Under the pieces are notes generated by a model. It worked only from the letters and a program-made list of their open reading frames with translations, was not told the DNA's origin and searched no databases. Made by a program: the position numbers and the translations under genes. Below, in pieces: positions 39,814-48,004 of a stretch of DNA of 64,000 nucleotides. The stretch covers positions 1 to 64,000 of the forward strand of contig VFKA01000025.1 in the NCBI GenBank assembly GCA_009885795.1, read 5' to 3'. The first letter of the stretch is position 1, and each line of letters opens with the position of its first letter. Source of the stretch: Rhodospirillales bacterium (GTDB lineage: Bacteria > Pseudomonadota > Alphaproteobacteria > Dongiales > Dongiaceae).

Positions 39814-41349
39814 CTACCAAAACCTGTCGAGCGCGCGGTGGCGCCGCCAGATCGCGCGGAAGCCCTCGAGGTCGTCGCGTATGCGCGCCGCCTGCCACCC
39901 GAGGACGAGGCCGACCGCCCGGGCGGCGTCGGAAGCCGATTCGGGCGCGAGGCGCTCTTCGATTTGGTGAAGCAATCCGCGGCTGACCGCGGCGTCGTTG
40001 ATCGCGCCGAGGCAGTCTTGAATACCGATCAGGCTGTCGAGAAATCGCCGGACCGGCTTGGGCGGATAGAGCGAGCGGTAGAATTCGACCGCGTAACGCA
40101 GCTTCTTGGCGAGAATCCGCAGACGATGCAAGTCGGACTCCGGCATGGCATGGGCTCGTTTGCCGCCGAATTTCCGCAAAGCGCGGTGCCGGCGCGATAG
40201 GATTTCGGCGGCGAAGAGCTTCGCCGGCCGGTCGAGCGCGCCGGCCGCGGACTCGGACTCGGCCCAGGCCCCATTCTCCAGCCACAGGCCGAAAGTCAGC
40301 AGGAACTCGGTGTAACGGGGGTCCGCCAGCGCCGCGCGCGCGGCTCGATAGCTCGCCTTGCGCAGGGCCTCCGCTTCTTCGACCATGGCGGCCAAGGCGG
40401 CATCGCCGCCGACATGCGGGCCCATCGGCAGCAGCGTCTCGCCCAGAAAAACGTCCCAATCCCGCGCCGGGCCAAGCTGCTGCTGCAGCCAACGCAAACC
40501 CGCCGATAGATAACCGCGCGCGTCGGCCGCCAGTTGGTCGCGGTAGCAGGACACGAGGGCGCGAAGGCGGCGCACCGCGACGCGCATCTGATGCACGCCC
40601 TCCTGGTCGCGGCCGTCCCGCAGGGCGACCTCGTTCGCCCGCATCTGCATGAGGCCGTTGCGGGCTATGGCGGCGAAGGCCGCGCGCGCCGTCGCGCCCT
40701 TTTCGAGTTCGATGGACGCCGCGCGTTCCGCCGCCGGCGGCGCCTTGTCGGACAGCCCGTGGCCGCGTTCGGCCTTGGTCCTGGGTTCGAGCCGCAGCGG
40801 CACCGCCTTGTGCAGCGCCAACGCCAGTTCGAACAGATGGCCGCGCGAGCCGCTCTTCAATTCGAACTCGGCCTCGCTCACCTTCATGCGCCGGCGCGCG
40901 GCGCGGATGACGCCGCGGTCGAAGGCAAGCTCGATATCGCTGCCCGAAAATCGCACATCGACGAGCTCGCGCTCGATCTCGGTGGTGAAGACCGGCGCCA
41001 GGCGGCGAAGCGTCGAACGGCGCGTCAACAGCCGGCGGGCGCGATTGTCGGCGATGCCATCGAGGGACGGCACTTCCGATTCGACCGGCACTTCGATTTC
41101 ATCGAAGACCTGGGCCACGGCACTCTCGGCAAGCGGCAGTTTCAAGGTCTGCACGCGCAGGCCGTCGATCTCGCGGATGCGCAAGGCGGCGCCGGCCTTC
41201 GCAAGATCGCGGTCGGGCGTGTCGAAATAGACGCTTCGCATGAGCTGCCGGCGCGCCGGCCCGATTTGCGCCGAAGCGACGGCCGCGCTCTCGCGCAGGC
41301 GTTTCAACTGCCGCTCCGGCAGCGCGATCTTGATCTCGATCTCGTCCAT
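39814..41349 (-). CDS. CYTH-CHAD protein, probable inorganic triphosphatase
   Basis: A 511-residue two-domain protein. The CYTH domain (about 1-200) opens with the ExExK motif (E3, E5, K7), which binds triphosphate and metal, and should hydrolyse inorganic triphosphate like E. coli YgiF. The CHAD domain (about 220-505) is helical with conserved basic and His residues (EGVHQMRVAVRRLRA...LRILAKKLRYAVEFY) and is known to bind polyphosphate. The position beside ppk and ppx supports a role in polyphosphate handling. Confidence 0.93.
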   Translation of the reverse strand: MDEIEIKIALPERQLKRLRESAAVASAQIGPARRQLMRSVYFDTPDRDLAKAGAALRIREIDGLRVQTLKLPLAESAVAQVFDEIEVPVESEVPSLDGIADNRARRLLTRRSTLRRLAPVFTTEIERELVDVRFSGSDIELAFDRGVIRAARRRMKVSEAEFELKSGSRGHLFELALALHKAVPLRLEPRTKAERGHGLSDKAPPAAERAASIELEKGATARAAFAAIARNGLMQMRANEVALRDGRDQEGVHQMRVAVRRLRALVSCYRDQLAADARGYLSAGLRWLQQQLGPARDWDVFLGETLLPMGPHVGGDAALAAMVEEAEALRKASYRAARAALADPRYTEFLLTFGLWLENGAWAESESAAGALDRPAKLFAAEILSRRHRALRKFGGKRAHAMPESDLHRLRILAKKLRYAVEFYRSLYPPKPVRRFLDSLIGIQDCLGAINDAAVSRGLLHQIEERLAPESASDAARAVGLVLGWQAARIRDDLEGFRAIWRRHRALDRFW

Positions 41350-41444
41350 GCTGGCCGCCGCTGCCGAGTGTCGCGTTAAGCTAGTGCGAACGTTACCAAA
41401 ATGTATCGTGAAACTTGCGTGACGTTTACGCTACCGATTCGTGA

Positions 41445-42215
41445 CTATCGGATGCTCAACCTCTTGAACCACCGTTCCGGAATCGCTTTGAGGATCGCCA
41501 TGACGAAGCGCCAGAATCCTGGGAAGTAGGCGATCTCGCGCCTCTTGGCGGCATGGGCGAGGCAGGCCCGCGCGCAAAGCCCGGGCGGCGCAACCTTGAA
41601 CATGCCGGGCAGGCCATAGGTCATGGCGGTATCGAGAAACCCCGCCTTCACCGTCGTTACGCTGACCCCCGCCCCATGGAGCCGGCCGCGCAAGCCCTGC
41701 AGATACGTGTTCAACCCGGCCTTGGCCGAGCCGTACACGTAGTTTTTCCCGCGCCCACGATCGCCGGCGACCGAGGTGAGGACGACCACGCGCCCGCCCC
41801 GCCGCGATTCCAGAACCGGCGCCAGCCGAGCCAGAATCGAGACCGCGCCGGTATAGTTCACCGTGATCGCCTGCTGCGCCAGCGTGAAATCGCGGTCGAT
41901 GTCTTCCTGGCTGGGCATGGCGCCGAAAGCCAGGAACACGTCCAGGTATTGACCCTCGACCGCCGCGACCTTGGCGCGGCAGGCCTCGGCGAAGCCCGCG
42001 TGATCGGTGTAAGGATCGGCATCGAAATAGAGCACGTCGACGCTCCGGCCGGTGCGCAGGCGAATGTCGGCGGCGGTGCGCTCGATGTCGGCGCGGTCCC
42101 GGCCGGCGAGCAACAGATCGGCGCCCCCTTCGGCGGCCAGCCGGGCAAAGGCCCGGGCGACCGAGGACGAGGCGCCCAGCACCAGCCAGGTGTGGCCTGT
42201 CCAGGGAAGCGTCAT
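41445..42215 (-). CDS. SDR oxidoreductase, DprE2-like
   Basis: A 256-residue short-chain dehydrogenase. The nucleotide-binding motif is GASSSVARA near residue 14, NYTGAVS and the catalytic Ser/Tyr/Lys set (LTSVAGDRG...YVYGSAKAG) are present, and the C-terminus (FKRLSIR) is basic. Together with the DprE1-like gene that overlaps it by 4 bp, it most resembles DprE2, which reduces the 2-keto intermediate to decaprenyl-phospho-arabinose. The lipid carrier and sugar in this organism are unknown. Confidence 0.85.
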   Translation of the reverse strand: MTLPWTGHTWLVLGASSSVARAFARLAAEGGADLLLAGRDRADIERTAADIRLRTGRSVDVLYFDADPYTDHAGFAEACRAKVAAVEGQYLDVFLAFGAMPSQEDIDRDFTLAQQAITVNYTGAVSILARLAPVLESRRGGRVVVLTSVAGDRGRGKNYVYGSAKAGLNTYLQGLRGRLHGAGVSVTTVKAGFLDTAMTYGLPGMFKVAPPGLCARACLAHAAKRREIAYFPGFWRFVMAILKAIPERWFKRLSIR

Positions 42216-43573
42216 GTCCCCGCCCTGATCGCGAGGCGCCGGGCGAGATCCGAGGTCAGCCTTCCCTCGGGATCGACCTCGTGCAGCACGGCGCGAAAGC
42301 GGTCGAGCTTCGGGTACATGGCGGCGAAGCCGTGGCGCGACAGGGCCGCGTCCTTGGCGAGATAGACGCGCCCGCCGTGATCGAGTACGACGCGCTCCAG
42401 CAGCGCCAGCAGCACGTCGGTGCCCGACCGGCGCGGAAAATCGAGCGCCAGGGTATAGCCGCGCTGGGCGAAGGACAGATGGCCGCGGCCCTCGCGCCCG
42501 AGCGTCTTCAGGACCGACAGGAATGACGCCCTCCGCGACTTGGCGACGGTCTCGAGAAGTTGCTTCAGCCCGGCCGGGCCATCTTTGTCCGGCAGCACGC
42601 ATTGAAACTGGAAGAAGCCGCGCCGCCCATAGAGCCGATTCCACTCGAGCACCGAATCGAGGGGGTAAAGAAACCGCTCGAAAGATAGCGACCGCTGCCG
42701 GCCCTCGGGCGCGATCCGCCTCGAATACCATCGATTGAACAACCGGACGCTGACCGAATTCAGGAACGCGCTCGGCACGTGCTTTGGCATCGTGCGCCGG
42801 CGGGGCGCCGTCTCGAAACGCGAATCCTCGGGCGCCGGATCGGCGATCTCGACGATGCCGCGGCCGAGCGAACGCGCGGGGGCCTGCGCGTCGATCCAGG
42901 CGACGGAGAAGGTCGAGGTCGACCGATGTTGGTGAAGTTCCGCCAGCATGGCGTCGAGGTCGGCCACTCGCGTCTCGCGCACCGTCACGCCTTGCGCCGG
43001 CGTGTGCATCAGGCGCATCGAAATCGCGGTGATGACCCCGGTGAGGCCCAACCCCCCGATCGTGGCCAGGAACAGTTCCGGCCGCTCCCCGGGCGATACC
43101 CGCACGACCTGGCCCGATGGCAGGAGTAGGTCGAGCCACAGGACGTGGTCGCCGAAGCTTCCGGCCCAATCGTGATTCTTGCCGTGTACGTCCATCGCCA
43201 CGGCGCCGCCGATCGTCGCGAAACCGGTGCCGGGCGTCACCGGAACAATGTACCCGCGCGGCAGAAAAAGCCGCGTCAACTCGCCGAAGGTGACGCCGGG
43301 CTCGACGACGAGTTCGCCGGTCTTTTCGTCGAAGGCAAGAATGCGATCGAGCCTCTCGGTCAACAGCACGCGCCCGCCGCCATTGAGCGCCGCGTCGCCA
43401 TAGCTGCGCCCGCCGCCGCGTACGACCAGTCCTTCCTCGCCCACTTGGGCCAGCGCGCGCTGGACCTCGCCTAAGCGCTCCGGCCGGGCCGCCAGCATCT
43501 CCGCGACCGCGGTGCGGCCCCAGCCGCCAAGCTCGACCCGCTTCCAATTCATATAATCCGCCCCGTCAGCCAT
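42212..43573 (-). CDS. FAD-linked oxidase, DprE1-like
   Basis: A 453-residue FAD oxidoreductase of the VAO/DprE1 family, proposed to oxidise the 2-hydroxyl of a polyprenyl-phospho-ribose. FAD-binding blocks match mycobacterial DprE1: GRSYGDAALNGGG, TPGTGFATIGGAVA, DVHGKNHDWAGSFGDHV. The substrate-binding parts EWNRLYGRRGFFQFQ and AKDAALSRHGFAAMYPKL also align. At the position of the DprE1 cysteine that benzothiazinones attack (NICVDFP) this protein has TLALDFP, so Ala replaces Cys. The ATG at 43573 overlaps the UbiA gene; ATG 43552 has a better ribosome site and would be 7 residues shorter. Confidence 0.88.
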   Translation of the reverse strand: MADGADYMNWKRVELGGWGRTAVAEMLAARPERLGEVQRALAQVGEEGLVVRGGGRSYGDAALNGGGRVLLTERLDRILAFDEKTGELVVEPGVTFGELTRLFLPRGYIVPVTPGTGFATIGGAVAMDVHGKNHDWAGSFGDHVLWLDLLLPSGQVVRVSPGERPELFLATIGGLGLTGVITAISMRLMHTPAQGVTVRETRVADLDAMLAELHQHRSTSTFSVAWIDAQAPARSLGRGIVEIADPAPEDSRFETAPRRRTMPKHVPSAFLNSVSVRLFNRWYSRRIAPEGRQRSLSFERFLYPLDSVLEWNRLYGRRGFFQFQCVLPDKDGPAGLKQLLETVAKSRRASFLSVLKTLGREGRGHLSFAQRGYTLALDFPRRSGTDVLLALLERVVLDHGGRVYLAKDAALSRHGFAAMYPKLDRFRAVLHEVDPEGRLTSDLARRLAIRAGT

Positions 43574-44432
43574 AGATCAGCCAACCGAACGTCGCAACCC
43601 AGGCGAGGACGGTGGTCCGCAAGAAGGGATCCTTCAAGACGACTTTCGTGGGCGAGCCCGAACCCTCTTCCACCAGCGTGATCTGCAGATAGCGCAACGC
43701 CCCGGCGACGACGAACGGCGCCGTCAGGAACAACCACTCGCTGCCAAGACGCACCATGTTCTGCGGGTCGGTCGTGTAGAGCAGATACGAAACCAGCAGC
43801 GCGCCCAGCACGATCGCCACGGCGGTATCGAGGAAACGCCGGCTGTAGCCCTTGAGGCTTTCGCGGTGCTCGTCGCCCAAACCCTTGATCAGGTCGTCGC
43901 GCCGCTTGGCCAGCGCCAGGAACAGCGCCAGCAGCATGCTGCAGGCGACGATCCAGATGGTCGGCGTCACACCGATGATGGCGCCGCCGGCATAGACGCG
44001 CAGCACGAAGCCGAGCGCCACCGCCATCACGTCGATGATCGACCAGCGCTTGAGATAAATCGAATAGGCGACGCTGAGCGCCAGGTAAGCGAGCGCGATG
44101 GCGGCGAAGTCGAGAGACAGTATGCCGGCGCCGGCGATACCCCCGGCCGCGAGACCGGCCATCAAGCCGAACGCGGTCCGGGGCGCGATCGATCCGGCCG
44201 CGAGCGGGCGGTTGCGCTTGGTCGGATGTTGTCGGTCGGCCTCGCGGTCGAGATAGTCGTTGAGGATGTAGCCGGCGCTGGACAGGGCGGAAAAGCCGAT
44301 GATACCGGCCAGGACCGCCAGGGCGGACGCAACGGAAACCCGGTCGGGCGTGAAGAACAGCGGCGCGGCGATGAATAGATTCTTCACCCACTGGTGCGGC
44401 CGCAGCAATCCGAGCGCCGGCGACAGGGTCAT
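43566..44432 (-). CDS. UbiA-family phosphoribosyl-polyprenyl-phosphate synthase-like protein
   Basis: A 288-residue membrane prenyl-phosphate transferase. It has the first Asp-rich motif NDYLDREADRQHPTKRNRPLAAG, and the second in the YSIYLKRWSIIDV region, with about eight or nine membrane helices. This HPTKRNRPLA form is that of the decaprenyl-phosphate phosphoribosyltransferase (Rv3806c) type rather than of quinone-pathway UbiA. It overlaps hdaA by 4 bp (ATGA) and the DprE1-like gene by 8 bp. A role making polyprenyl-phospho-ribose for the DprE1/DprE2 pair is inferred. The matching phosphatase is not seen. Confidence 0.86.
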   Translation of the reverse strand: MTLSPALGLLRPHQWVKNLFIAAPLFFTPDRVSVASALAVLAGIIGFSALSSAGYILNDYLDREADRQHPTKRNRPLAAGSIAPRTAFGLMAGLAAGGIAGAGILSLDFAAIALAYLALSVAYSIYLKRWSIIDVMAVALGFVLRVYAGGAIIGVTPTIWIVACSMLLALFLALAKRRDDLIKGLGDEHRESLKGYSRRFLDTAVAIVLGALLVSYLLYTTDPQNMVRLGSEWLFLTAPFVVAGALRYLQITLVEEGSGSPTKVVLKDPFLRTTVLAWVATFGWLIYG

Positions 44433-45121
44433 GCCTGGCGCTCGCCCGCAATCGCCGCCAGGACCTCGCGCGCCAACGGAATTGTCACCGGGCGGCGCCG
44501 GCTGAGCGCGGCATTGTCGAGCGCGGCCACCAGCGTGCGCGCGGCCACGAAGGAACGCTCCATGTGCCGCACCAGAAATTCGATGAGATCCGCCGCGACG
44601 GCGACCTGGCGGTCGGCGAACTGTTTCACCAGCACGGCCGCCAGCAGAGAATCGTCGGGGTCGGCGATGGCCGCGGCCGGCATGGCCGACAATCGCGACG
44701 CAAGATCGGGCAATTCGGTCGGCCAGCGCGCCGGCGCCTCGCGGTGGCAAAGTAGCAGGTGCCCGCGCTCTTCCCGCAAGCGGTTGTAGAGGTGAAGGAG
44801 GCCGCGCTCGGCCGAACGCGGCAGCGTCGCATCGGCATCGAAATCGATCAGCACATGGCGCGCGCCGGCGACGGCGGCGGCGCCAACATCGTTCGCATCG
44901 ACCTGGACCGCGCCGGCGCGCGCCTGCCACACGCGCGCCAGGTGGGTCTTGCCGCACCCGGCCGGCCCATGGACGCCAAGCGCCGGTTGCGGCCAGTCGG
45001 GCCATCGGTCGATCCAGGCAACCGCCGCCCGATTGCACGCCGCCACCAGGAAGTCCTCGCGGCTGGCCGCGGTTCGATGCGGCAGGTCGATGACAAGCTG
45101 GAGCTCCGGCGCGGCGCTCAT
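44429..45121 (-). CDS. hdaA: Replication regulator HdaA
   Basis: A 230-residue AAA+ protein related to DnaA that, with the sliding clamp, promotes hydrolysis of DnaA-ATP and stops re-initiation. The N-terminal ELQLVIDL looks like the clamp-binding motif; Walker A GPAGCGKTH is at 52-60; an AAA+ lid with an arginine-finger-like region follows. Compared with DnaA it lacks the DNA-binding domain. ATGA overlaps join it to the transporter gene upstream and the UbiA-like gene downstream. Confidence 0.9.
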   Translation of the reverse strand: MSAAPELQLVIDLPHRTAASREDFLVAACNRAAVAWIDRWPDWPQPALGVHGPAGCGKTHLARVWQARAGAVQVDANDVGAAAVAGARHVLIDFDADATLPRSAERGLLHLYNRLREERGHLLLCHREAPARWPTELPDLASRLSAMPAAAIADPDDSLLAAVLVKQFADRQVAVAADLIEFLVRHMERSFVAARTLVAALDNAALSRRRPVTIPLAREVLAAIAGERQA

Positions 45122-46197
45122 GGCTCCGGCGCACCGCCGGAATCGCCCGGTCCATAGAGGCGGCTCGCCAAGTATCGCGACAGCGCGAAACGCACCAACA
45201 CGCCCACCACCGCCGCCACCGGCAGGGCCAGCAGGACGCCGACGAAGCCGAACAGATTGCCGCCCGCTAGAAGCGCGAAGATGACCCACACCGGATGCAG
45301 GCCGACCCGGTCGCCGACCAGCTTCGGCGTCAGCACGTAGCCTTCCAGAATCTGACCGACCGCGAACAACAGACCGACGAAGACGATACGGGTCCCGTCG
45401 TCGAATTGGGCGAACGCCAGCCCCAAACCGACGCCAAAGCCGACCGCCGCCCCGACGAAGGGAATGAACGACAGAACGCCGACGACGAGCCCGACGATCA
45501 ACCCGAAATCGAGGCCGATGAGGCTGAGGCCCGCGCCATAGAGCGCGCCTTGAATCGCGCACACGCTGGCCTGGCCGCGGGCGTATCCGGCCAGCGTCCG
45601 GTTGACCAGGCGCAGCTGCTCGCGCAGCAGCGGCGCATGCCGGCGCGGCAGCCAATGATCGACCCGCGAGACGACACCGTCCCAATCGCGCAACAGGTAA
45701 AAGGCGACCACCGGCGTGATGAGGACGAGCGACAGGACGTTCACCAGAACCATGCCCCCGCTCACCAGCCCGCCAAGCGCCGAGCCGGCCCAGCGCAGCA
45801 ATTGGCCGGCCTGGCCGCCAAGGGCGTCGCGCAGCCGCGTGACGCCGTCGGCGGACCAACGCTGCTCCAAGGTCCGCAAGAGAGGCTCCAGGCGCTGTTG
45901 CAACTGCGTCAAGTATCCCGGCAGGCTTTCCGCCAACGACACGATCTGCCCTTGCAGGACCGGTACGAGCAACAGGATTCCGGCCAGGACAAGCACGCCG
46001 AACGAGCCGGTCACCAACACCGTCGCGACCGTTCGCGAGATGCCCCAGCGCTGAAACCGATCGCAGACGGGATCGAGGAAGTAGGCGATCGCCATGCCGG
46101 CGACGAACGGAAGCAGGATGCCCCGCAGCAGATAGACGGCGAGGAGAAACGCCACCAGCCCGATCAACCAGACTCTCAGCTGCCGTTGCGGGCTCAC
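45118..46197 (-). CDS. AI-2E/PerM-family membrane transporter
   Basis: A 359-residue inner-membrane protein with about eight helices. The FLDPVCDRFQRWGISRTVATVLV start and the FIPFVGAAVGFGVGLG and LEGYVLTPKLVGDRVGLHPVWVI blocks identify the AI-2E transporter (PerM/YdiK) family. Substrates vary and are mostly unknown. The start is GTG at 46197, overlapping the upstream gene (GTGA). A perM-like gene before hdaA is a common alphaproteobacterial arrangement. Confidence 0.92.
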   Translation of the reverse strand: MSPQRQLRVWLIGLVAFLLAVYLLRGILLPFVAGMAIAYFLDPVCDRFQRWGISRTVATVLVTGSFGVLVLAGILLLVPVLQGQIVSLAESLPGYLTQLQQRLEPLLRTLEQRWSADGVTRLRDALGGQAGQLLRWAGSALGGLVSGGMVLVNVLSLVLITPVVAFYLLRDWDGVVSRVDHWLPRRHAPLLREQLRLVNRTLAGYARGQASVCAIQGALYGAGLSLIGLDFGLIVGLVVGVLSFIPFVGAAVGFGVGLGLAFAQFDDGTRIVFVGLLFAVGQILEGYVLTPKLVGDRVGLHPVWVIFALLAGGNLFGFVGVLLALPVAAVVGVLVRFALSRYLASRLYGPGDSGGAPEP

Positions 46198-46760
46198 CGA
46201 ACCTGTCCCATGCCCATGATGCGCCAGCCCCAGACCGCCAGATAGGCGGCTCCGGATACGAAGGTCGTCACCGCCACCACATAGGTGAGGACGATGGTCG
46301 CGTCGTGATCGTCGAAGACGAAGGCGAGCTTGCCCAGGACCAGGCTGGCGAGGACAAGCTGCGCCGTCGTGTTGATCTTGCTGATGAGGAGCGGGCGCAC
46401 GCCCAGCGTGCCTCCCAGCATGAACTGGAGCGCGGAGCCGCCGAGAATCAGAAAATCGCGAAACACCACGAGAATGACCAGCCAGATTTCTATGTGCCCC
46501 TTGTAGCCGAGCGTGACATAGACGCCGACCAACAGCACCTTGTCGGCGATGGCGTCGAGATAGCTGCCGATGACCGACCGCACGGCGAATTGGCGCGCCA
46601 GGAATCCGTCGAGCGCATCCGAAACGCCGGCCGCCACGAACAGCCAGAGCGCCGCCATGTGACGATCGGAGAGCATCAGCCAGATGGCGACCGGAACCGA
46701 CAGCAAGCGGGCCAGGCTCACCAGATTGGGCAGCGCTGTTCGCAAGGGGGACGGGATCAA
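46194..46760 (-). CDS. CDP-alcohol phosphatidyltransferase
   Basis: A 188-residue membrane enzyme of the PgsA/CDP-OH-P type. The signature DALDGFLARQ...GSYLDAIADK contains the expected Asp residues that bind CDP and two metals. It should swap CMP for a small alcohol or phosphoalcohol (glycerol-3-phosphate in phosphatidylglycerol synthesis is most common). The start is TTG at 46760, 4 bp after the DUF2066 gene, with no good ribosome site, so translational coupling is likely. Confidence 0.9.
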   Translation of the reverse strand: MIPSPLRTALPNLVSLARLLSVPVAIWLMLSDRHMAALWLFVAAGVSDALDGFLARQFAVRSVIGSYLDAIADKVLLVGVYVTLGYKGHIEIWLVILVVFRDFLILGGSALQFMLGGTLGVRPLLISKINTTAQLVLASLVLGKLAFVFDDHDATIVLTYVVAVTTFVSGAAYLAVWGWRIMGMGQVR

Positions 46761-46764
46761 GACG

Positions 46765-47922
46765 TCAAGGCGAAGTTATCGTGGCCGCGGCAGCGCCCGC
46801 CGGCATGACGGACCGCAGCCGGCCGGCGATTCCCAGCCACCACCCGCCATCGGGCGCTTGCGCCAGTTCGAGGTCGCGTTCGGCGAGTACGCGCTGAAGC
46901 TGAACTTCGTCGCCGAGGTAGTCGAGGTTGAGCTTTGCCTCCTTGCGCGAGACATAGAGTACCTCGCTTCGGCGCACGCTGGTGATGGCGGCAAGCCGGC
47001 GCCGGATCTCGACCCAGTCATTCAGGGCAAGGATCGGGATCGTCACCGCCAGGCTACGCTGCGGGCCGGCGGCGACGAGGTTCCGCGATTTCCAACCCTC
47101 CTGCACCGAGGCGGCAACCCGCTCGACGGCCTGAACGTAGAGCTGATCGACGGTCTCGCCGGATCCGACGATGCGCTCCTCGAAGCTCTCGCCACGCCCG
47201 CTTGGGCCGTAACGCAAGACCTGTACGACGATCGCCGGCTGGCCGCCTTCGGTGCCGGGCTGCGCCATCGCCACCAATGTCTCCGCCGTGCCGTAACGCG
47301 CGCCGAGCTGGGCCAGTCGCGGGCCGTCGCCGGCGATCGCCGCCGCGGCATCGATCGCCGCGATATCGTCGAGATCGCCCAGCGGCACGACCAGCGCCAC
47401 CAGCTCGCTGCCCGCGCGCCGCGCCGCCCAAGCCGCATGCCAGGCGTTATCGCCCCACAGCAGCGGCGCGCCGCCGACGGTCAGCACCGGCAGCACCAGC
47501 ACCGCCTTGGCCGAAGGGGCCGCGAACTGGACATTGCCGCCCGCCAGCAGATCGCGGACCGGCTGCCCGAAGAACCGGAACGTCATGACCCCGGCATAGC
47601 GCACCGCCGACAGGCGTTCCGAATCGACGGTGAAGTCCTGCACCATGTCGGCGATCTCGGTGTCGGTCAGGGCGGGCAGGCGCGCGATCTCGCTTTCCTG
47701 CGCGAAGCGCCGAACGAGGACGTCGTAGGCCTTGCGTTGGCCCTCGATCATGGCGCGGTCGCGGGCGACGTTGGCGCTCTCCGCCGACACATCGACCTCG
47801 ATGCCGCCGACCTCGTAATAATCCTCCTGCGCCGCGGCCGGGACGCCGGCAGCCAAAAGCATCATCGCCGCCAAGCACCCGACGAGGGCGCCCCAGCACG
47901 CGCGCGGGCGCGGTTCCGCCAT
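46765..47922 (-). CDS. DUF2066 secreted protein
   Basis: A 385-residue protein with a signal peptide ([21 protein letters not shown]) and a mature start [34 protein letters not shown], typical of DUF2066. It should face the periplasm; function unknown. I start at ATG 47922, with GGAG upstream, rather than at the longer frame at 48012. It is first in a seven-gene run that continues to the DprE2-like gene, and it is divergent from purM. Confidence 0.85.
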   Translation of the reverse strand: MAEPRPRACWGALVGCLAAMMLLAAGVPAAAQEDYYEVGGIEVDVSAESANVARDRAMIEGQRKAYDVLVRRFAQESEIARLPALTDTEIADMVQDFTVDSERLSAVRYAGVMTFRFFGQPVRDLLAGGNVQFAAPSAKAVLVLPVLTVGGAPLLWGDNAWHAAWAARRAGSELVALVVPLGDLDDIAAIDAAAAIAGDGPRLAQLGARYGTAETLVAMAQPGTEGGQPAIVVQVLRYGPSGRGESFEERIVGSGETVDQLYVQAVERVAASVQEGWKSRNLVAAGPQRSLAVTIPILALNDWVEIRRRLAAITSVRRSEVLYVSRKEAKLNLDYLGDEVQLQRVLAERDLELAQAPDGGWWLGIAGRLRSVMPAGAAAATITSP

Positions 47923-47950
47923 TTGCAAACCGTCTCCGATCCAGTATGGT
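47923..47950 (+). promoter_or_regulatory. Possible purM promoter
   Basis: TTGCAA (47923-47928) and TATGGT (47945-47950) are spaced by 16 bp, using the same -10 sequence as the rpmG promoter. The expected transcript would start about 45-50 bp before the proposed purM start at 48005. Confidence 0.5.
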
Positions 47951-48004
47951 GCCGCGAGGGCCACCGTCGCCTCGGCCTTATACTCCATCGTTCCGGGGGA
48001 CGCC

